This document shows positions 5,999 through 9,196 of a stretch of 9,196 nucleotides of DNA, in pieces. Positions within the stretch are counted from its first letter, which is position 1, and every line of letters starts with the position of its first letter. Position numbers and translations under genes: made by a program. Under the pieces are notes generated by a model. The model was not told the origin of the DNA, searched no databases, and saw nothing but the letters and a program-made list of their open reading frames with translations. The stretch comes from an uncultured Brevibacterium sp. (GTDB taxonomy: Bacteria > Actinomycetota > Actinomycetes > Actinomycetales > Brevibacteriaceae): contig CABTZC010000060.1 in assembly GCA_902489185.1 (NCBI GenBank), forward strand, positions 1-9,196, written 5' to 3'.

Positions 5999-7303
5999 AT
6001 GAGCACACCATCGTCTACGCCTACACCCGGCGGCAGCTCATCTGATTTCCACAATGACGCGAAAACGTCAGTAGAAACGGACGCCACGAACAACGCTCAG
6101 CAGCCGACAAGGCTCTCCGGCTCGAGTCGCACGGCCATTCTTGGTGCGATGTTTCTCATGGCTACCTCGTCCATTGGCCCTGGATTCATCACACAAACTT
6201 CAGTTTTCACCGTTCAACTGGGCGTTGCTTTTGCGTTCGCAATCCTGGTGTCTGTCCTGGTTGACATCGCTATCCAGCTCAACGTCTGGCGCGTACTCGG
6301 AGTGACCGGGCTGCGTGCAAATGAGCTCGGAAACCGTGTTTTGCCTGGAATTGGCTGGGTCATGGCCGCTTTTGTGTTCGTAGGTGGCTTGATCTTCAAC
6401 ATTGGAAACATCGGTGGCGCGGGCTTGGGTCTCAACGCCATGCTGGGAATTGATGCGAAGATCGGTGGGGCGGCATCTGCTCTCATCGCCATTGTAATCT
6501 TTATTTTCAAGCGCGCCGGAGCTGCTCTTGACCGGATCGTTGTGGCCTTGGGTGCCATCATGATTCTGCTCATGCTGTACGTAGCAGTTGTCTCCCAACC
6601 TCCTATTGGCGAAGCACTAAAGAACACCGTGCTTCCAGAAAAAGTGGACTTTTTGGTGATCACCACGCTGATTGGTGGAACTGTTGGTGGCTATATCACC
6701 TTCGCAGGAGCTCACCGCCTTATCGACTCCAAGATCACGGGAGCCGATAACGTCAGCCGAATTACCGGAGTCTCAGTCATGTCGGTGATTGTTACAGGGA
6801 TCATGCGTGTCTTGCTTTTCTTGGCAATCCTGGGTGTTGTTGCGGGAGGAGTCGCCCTGTCAAAAGACAATACCGCCGCCGACGCCTTCTACGCGGCCGC
6901 TGGCGAAATCGGTTTGCGATTCTTTGGTGTTGTCTTGTGGGCAGCCGGTCTGACCTCTGTAATCGGTGCGTCATACACGTCAATTAGCTTCGTGACCACC
7001 CAAAAAACCAGCGCGCGGGTGCGTAGTCTACTCACCGTGGGGTTCATCCTAGTATGTGCAGTGGCATACTTGGCGCTCAACCAAGCGCCGCAGACGCTCC
7101 TGATTTTTGCCGGCGCATTTAACGGCTTGATCTTGCCCATTGGTTTCGCAGTGGTTCTGTGGGTCGCATGGGTTCGCCGAGACCTTCTGCAGGGCTACGC
7201 GTACCCAAAGTGGCTTGCAGTTCTGGGAACTCTCACGTGGCTCCTCACTATCTGGTTGGGCTGGAAGTCGCTCACCGGCATCGCGGCCCTCTGGCAGGGA
7301 TAA
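5999..7303 (+). CDS. YcsG-like transporter of the NRAMP superfamily
   Basis: The 434-residue membrane protein has about 11 transmembrane segments after a 42-residue Ser/Thr-rich, probably disordered N-terminus. TM1 reads SSIGPGFITQTSVFTVQLG (from residue 58), and TM6 reads GGTVGGYITFAGAHRLIDS (226-244). These match the NRAMP-related YcsG group that accompanies YcsF/KipI/KipA (5-oxoprolinase PxpABC) genes. Canonical NRAMP metal ligands (Asp-Pro-Gly-Asn in TM1, Met-Pro-His region in TM6) are replaced by Gly-Pro-Gly-Phe and Ala-Gly-Ala-His, so ordinary Mn/Fe transport is doubtful. ATG 5999 is chosen because GCAGGA lies 6 bases upstream; GTG 5981 would overlap the lipoprotein gene. It follows the lipoprotein gene by 11 bases and converges with the GntR gene 25 bases away. 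Databases would probably call it a divalent metal cation transporter; the real substrate is unknown. Confidence 0.88.
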   Translation: MSTPSSTPTPGGSSSDFHNDAKTSVETDATNNAQQPTRLSGSSRTAILGAMFLMATSSIGPGFITQTSVFTVQLGVAFAFAILVSVLVDIAIQLNVWRVLGVTGLRANELGNRVLPGIGWVMAAFVFVGGLIFNIGNIGGAGLGLNAMLGIDAKIGGAASALIAIVIFIFKRAGAALDRIVVALGAIMILLMLYVAVVSQPPIGEALKNTVLPEKVDFLVITTLIGGTVGGYITFAGAHRLIDSKITGADNVSRITGVSVMSVIVTGIMRVLLFLAILGVVAGGVALSKDNTAADAFYAAAGEIGLRFFGVVLWAAGLTSVIGASYTSISFVTTQKTSARVRSLLTVGFILVCAVAYLALNQAPQTLLIFAGAFNGLILPIGFAVVLWVAWVRRDLLQGYAYPKWLAVLGTLTWLLTIWLGWKSLTGIAALWQG

Positions 7304-7328
7304 ACGTCGGACGGTGGAAAACCCTGGC

Positions 7329-8048
7329 TTATGCCGAGGTGGATTCGGCCTCCGCTGTAGCGTCGCCACCGTTGTCAGCGGCACCATCAACTGAGTCTTC
7401 CGAAGCTGTTGGGCCATTGAGAAGTTCACGCAACTCGTTGCGCGATTTTTCTAGATACTTCCGCATTTTCTCTGCTGCTTGCTCATGTTGGCCCGATTCA
7501 ACGAGCTGCAAGATCTCTTCATTGAGTTCAACATACGGATAGTGAAACTCGTGTCGTTCATCCGACACATGAACGAACAACAGACGCATCATTGCGAGTG
7601 CCCGCGTCATCATTTCATCGGCGTACGCGGACCCCGCGCTTTCAATGATGATTGCGTGAAAACGCTGGTTCGCGTCTCCAACGCTATCGTGGTCGTGGGT
7701 TTTTCTGGCTGAGTGACCGTCCTGTACGCACTCGTGAAGCGCGTCGACATCGAGGCCATGCGACCACCGTAGAGCCGCAGGCTCAAGGAGTGAACGAAAC
7801 CTGAAAATCTCGTCAATGAGTTCATCGTCAGGCAGAGTTACCCAGACGCCTCGGTGAGGCTGTCGGACAACGACTCCATAGTCTTCCAGCGAGATAAAAG
7901 CTTCACGCAAAGTGTTACGTGACACTTCGAGGCGAGCGGCCAAATCCACTTCGTTGAGCTTTTCACCTGGACGCAAATGTCCTGTTGAAATTTCGTCGAG
8001 AAGTGTCCGGGCGGCACGCTGATGCGCGGAAACAAACTTGGCAGTCAC
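7329..8048 (-). CDS. GntR-family transcriptional regulator, FCD type
   Basis: The 239-residue regulator has an N-terminal winged helix-turn-helix (about 10-72, with LNEVDLAARLEVSRNTLREAFISLEDYGVV) and a C-terminal all-helical FCD ligand-binding domain (about 78-205). It ends in an acidic Ala/Ser/Asp-rich tail (211-239) that is not part of the fold. FCD proteins usually bind a metal through Asp and three His. Here the corresponding positions appear to be Asn127, His131, Asn176 and Tyr198, so the site is largely lost (alignment by eye). GTG 8048 is the start, with a -10-like box six bases upstream and no Shine-Dalgarno sequence. The gene lies 73 bases after the carboxylase gene on the same strand, and it probably regulates that gene set and perhaps the convergent transporter operon. 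Its effector could be 5-oxoproline or another acid, but that is inference. Confidence 0.92.
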   Translation of the reverse strand: MTAKFVSAHQRAARTLLDEISTGHLRPGEKLNEVDLAARLEVSRNTLREAFISLEDYGVVVRQPHRGVWVTLPDDELIDEIFRFRSLLEPAALRWSHGLDVDALHECVQDGHSARKTHDHDSVGDANQRFHAIIIESAGSAYADEMMTRALAMMRLLFVHVSDERHEFHYPYVELNEEILQLVESGQHEQAAEKMRKYLEKSRNELRELLNGPTASEDSVDGAADNGGDATAEAESTSA

Positions 8049-8054
8049 TCGTTC

Positions 8055-8083
8055 ATACTACGAGATTTTTGTCGCCACTTCAG
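8055..8083 (-). promoter_or_regulatory. predicted promoter of the GntR gene, leaderless geometry
   Basis: On the minus strand TAGTAT (8060-8055) ends exactly six bases before GTG 8048. CTGAAG (8083-8078) lies 17 bases further up as a weak -35 box. An ATG inside this -10 box is out of frame with the regulator and stops after three codons. Confidence 0.45.
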
Positions 8084-8094
8084 GTGTGGCACAC
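8084..8094. promoter_or_regulatory. candidate GntR operator
   Basis: GTGTGGCACAC is a palindrome of GTGT and ACAC around three bases. It fits the nGTnnnACn pattern of FCD-type GntR operators and lies immediately upstream of the predicted -35 box of the GntR gene. Autoregulation is the simplest reading. No second copy was found near the lipoprotein promoter. Confidence 0.45.
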
Positions 8095-8121
8095 GTGCGC
8101 AAGGTAGGAAACCGAAACATC

Positions 8122-9196
8122 TTAAACGACTCGCGCAATTATCGCGCCTGCTGCAATGTCATCGCCGGCAGCGTAGGACTCACATTCCACGACTCCCGCC
8201 GTTGGGGCCACAATATTGGACTCCATTTTCATGGCTTCAATCACGGCGACAGTCTGACCTTCGTCAACCTTTTCGCCGTCTGCAACCGTCCATGTCACAA
8301 AGCTGCCAGCGTACGGGCTGGTGACAGTGTTTTGAGTGGTGTTGGTATCCGCCGAGGTGTCACCAGGTTCACGTGTCCATTCACCTGGGTGGGTGGAAGC
8401 GGCCATCTGCGTGAGCAGCTGAGCAGGCAGGCCCAGTTCTACACGCTTCCCGTCCAGTTCGATACCGAATCGTGTGAGTGGCTGGTCTGCGCTGTGGTCC
8501 GCATAGATGTGACTACGTTCGAAGTCGCCCGCGAAATCTTGCTCGATCCACGTGGTGTGGACAGCGAAATCGTCAACGAAGTCTGGATGCTCAAGAACCG
8601 CTTGGTGGAAGGGCGCCACCGATGCGACGCCTTCAATGACGAGTTCCCGGAACGCCTGCCGGGCCCGCCTGATCGCCTGTTCACGCGTTGACCCATGCAC
8701 AATGAGCTTGGCCATCATTGAGTCATATGCTCCGGGAACTGTAGACCCGGTCGTCACACCGGAGTCAACCCGGATGCCTGGCCCCGTCGGCGCTTCAAAA
8801 CGGGTCACCGTGCCAGGGCACGGAACATAGCCAGCCGTGACGTCCTCGGCATTAAGACGGAACTCAATCGCATGCCCATTTTGGGGAAGCGACCCGTCAC
8901 GAACCTCATCAACAAAGGACAGGGGCAAGCCGCCTGCAATCCGGAACTGTTCGCCAACCAGATCAACCCCCCGTGGTCATTTCCGTGACCGGGTGTTCAA
9001 CCTGGAGGCGTGTATTCACCTCAAGGAAGCTGATGGTTCCGTCGCGTGCAACCAAGAACTCAACCGTTCCCGCACCCACATAGCCAACTGATTCGCAGAT
9101 GGCAACAGACGCCCGGCGGATCATGTCCTCTTGATTGCTCGTAAGGAACGGTGCGGGCGCTTCTTCTAGGAGCTTCTGGTTGCGGCGCTGCAAAGA
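8122..9196 (-). pseudogene. biotin carboxylase/BCCP subunit (acyl-CoA carboxylase alpha type), frameshifted and 5'-partial
   Basis: The gene enters from the right edge and ends at TAA 8122-8124. The first part (9196 to 8963) carries biotin carboxylase sequence: SLQRRNQKLLEEAPAP, then the catalytic FLEVNTRLQVEHPVTE with its Glu, Asn and Arg. The second part continues with QFRIAGGLPLSFVDEV and the carboxylase C-terminus, a linker, and a biotinyl domain with EAMKMES, whose Lys codon (8227-8229) is the biotinylation site. About the first 230 residues lie outside the window. The frames join only if one base is removed from the run of six C at 8967-8972 (minus strand ACG-GGG-GTT-GAT expected); as given, translation stops at 8963. 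BC-BCCP subunits carboxylate biotin for a separate carboxyltransferase. Next to a YcsG-like transporter and GntR gene, that partner is likely a KipI/KipA-type (PxpBC) protein further right. A sequencing error is a real possibility. Confidence 0.88.
8967..8972. other. homopolymer frameshift site in the carboxylase gene
   Basis: Six consecutive C (six G on the coding strand). With five, the frame reads EMTTGVDLVGEQFRIAGG without a break, as in all members of the family. The extra base sends translation into TGA after two glycines. Confidence 0.85.

Noticed and set aside
6214..6666. Minus-strand open frame opposite the transporter gene
   Set aside because: Shadow of a strongly supported membrane protein gene, with no domain or ribosome site.

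Overview
The window looks like chromosomal DNA from a member of the Actinomycetota, of Corynebacterium or Brevibacterium type. This is an inference. It rests on the moderately high GC content, a PRC-barrel/DUF2382 stress protein, a lipoprotein with the short cysteine-paired C-terminal domain typical of actinobacterial exported proteins, a fused biotin carboxylase/BCCP subunit, and several starts that look leaderless. No rRNA, tRNA, CRISPR array or intact insertion sequence was seen.

Left part (1-3240), accessory in character. The left edge may hold the last 25 codons of a gene. About 400 bases of gene-poor, apparently decayed DNA follow. Next is a FitA/VapB-like ribbon-helix-helix antitoxin gene whose stop overlaps an ATG (ATGA), but the expected toxin is absent: only its first codons (M-I-V-L) can be discerned before the 3' end of a convergent, strikingly GC-rich SulP-family anion transporter gene. 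Beyond that come a triple 7-bp repeat and a stand-alone EVE/PUA-like protein of the kind usually found as the N-terminal module of HNH restriction-like nucleases.

Middle (3380-5340). A 154-residue protein resembling a divergent Phd/YefM antitoxin also ends in ATGA with no toxin after it. A strong hairpin terminator then serves a minus-strand gene for a PRC-barrel + DUF2382 stress protein. The two domains of that protein are joined by a repetitive Gly/Ala/Val linker encoded by tandem 9-bp and 18-bp repeats.

Right part (5343-9196), a metabolic/transport locus. A lipoprotein gene lies 11 bases before a YcsG-like transporter gene of the NRAMP superfamily, and the pair probably forms an operon. 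Convergent to it are a GntR/FCD regulator and the 3' two-thirds of a biotin carboxylase-BCCP subunit. YcsG-like transporters and such carboxylase subunits commonly accompany 5-oxoprolinase (PxpABC/KipI-KipA-YcsF) genes. The partners would therefore be expected just beyond the right edge, with the regulator controlling the set. The carboxylase frame is broken by one extra base in a run of six C (8967-8972).

Three genes (3415+, 5343+, 8048-) have a -10-like hexamer exactly six bases before the start codon and no clear Shine-Dalgarno sequence, which suggests leaderless transcripts. The genes at 500+, 2470- and 5055- have clear ribosome binding sites.
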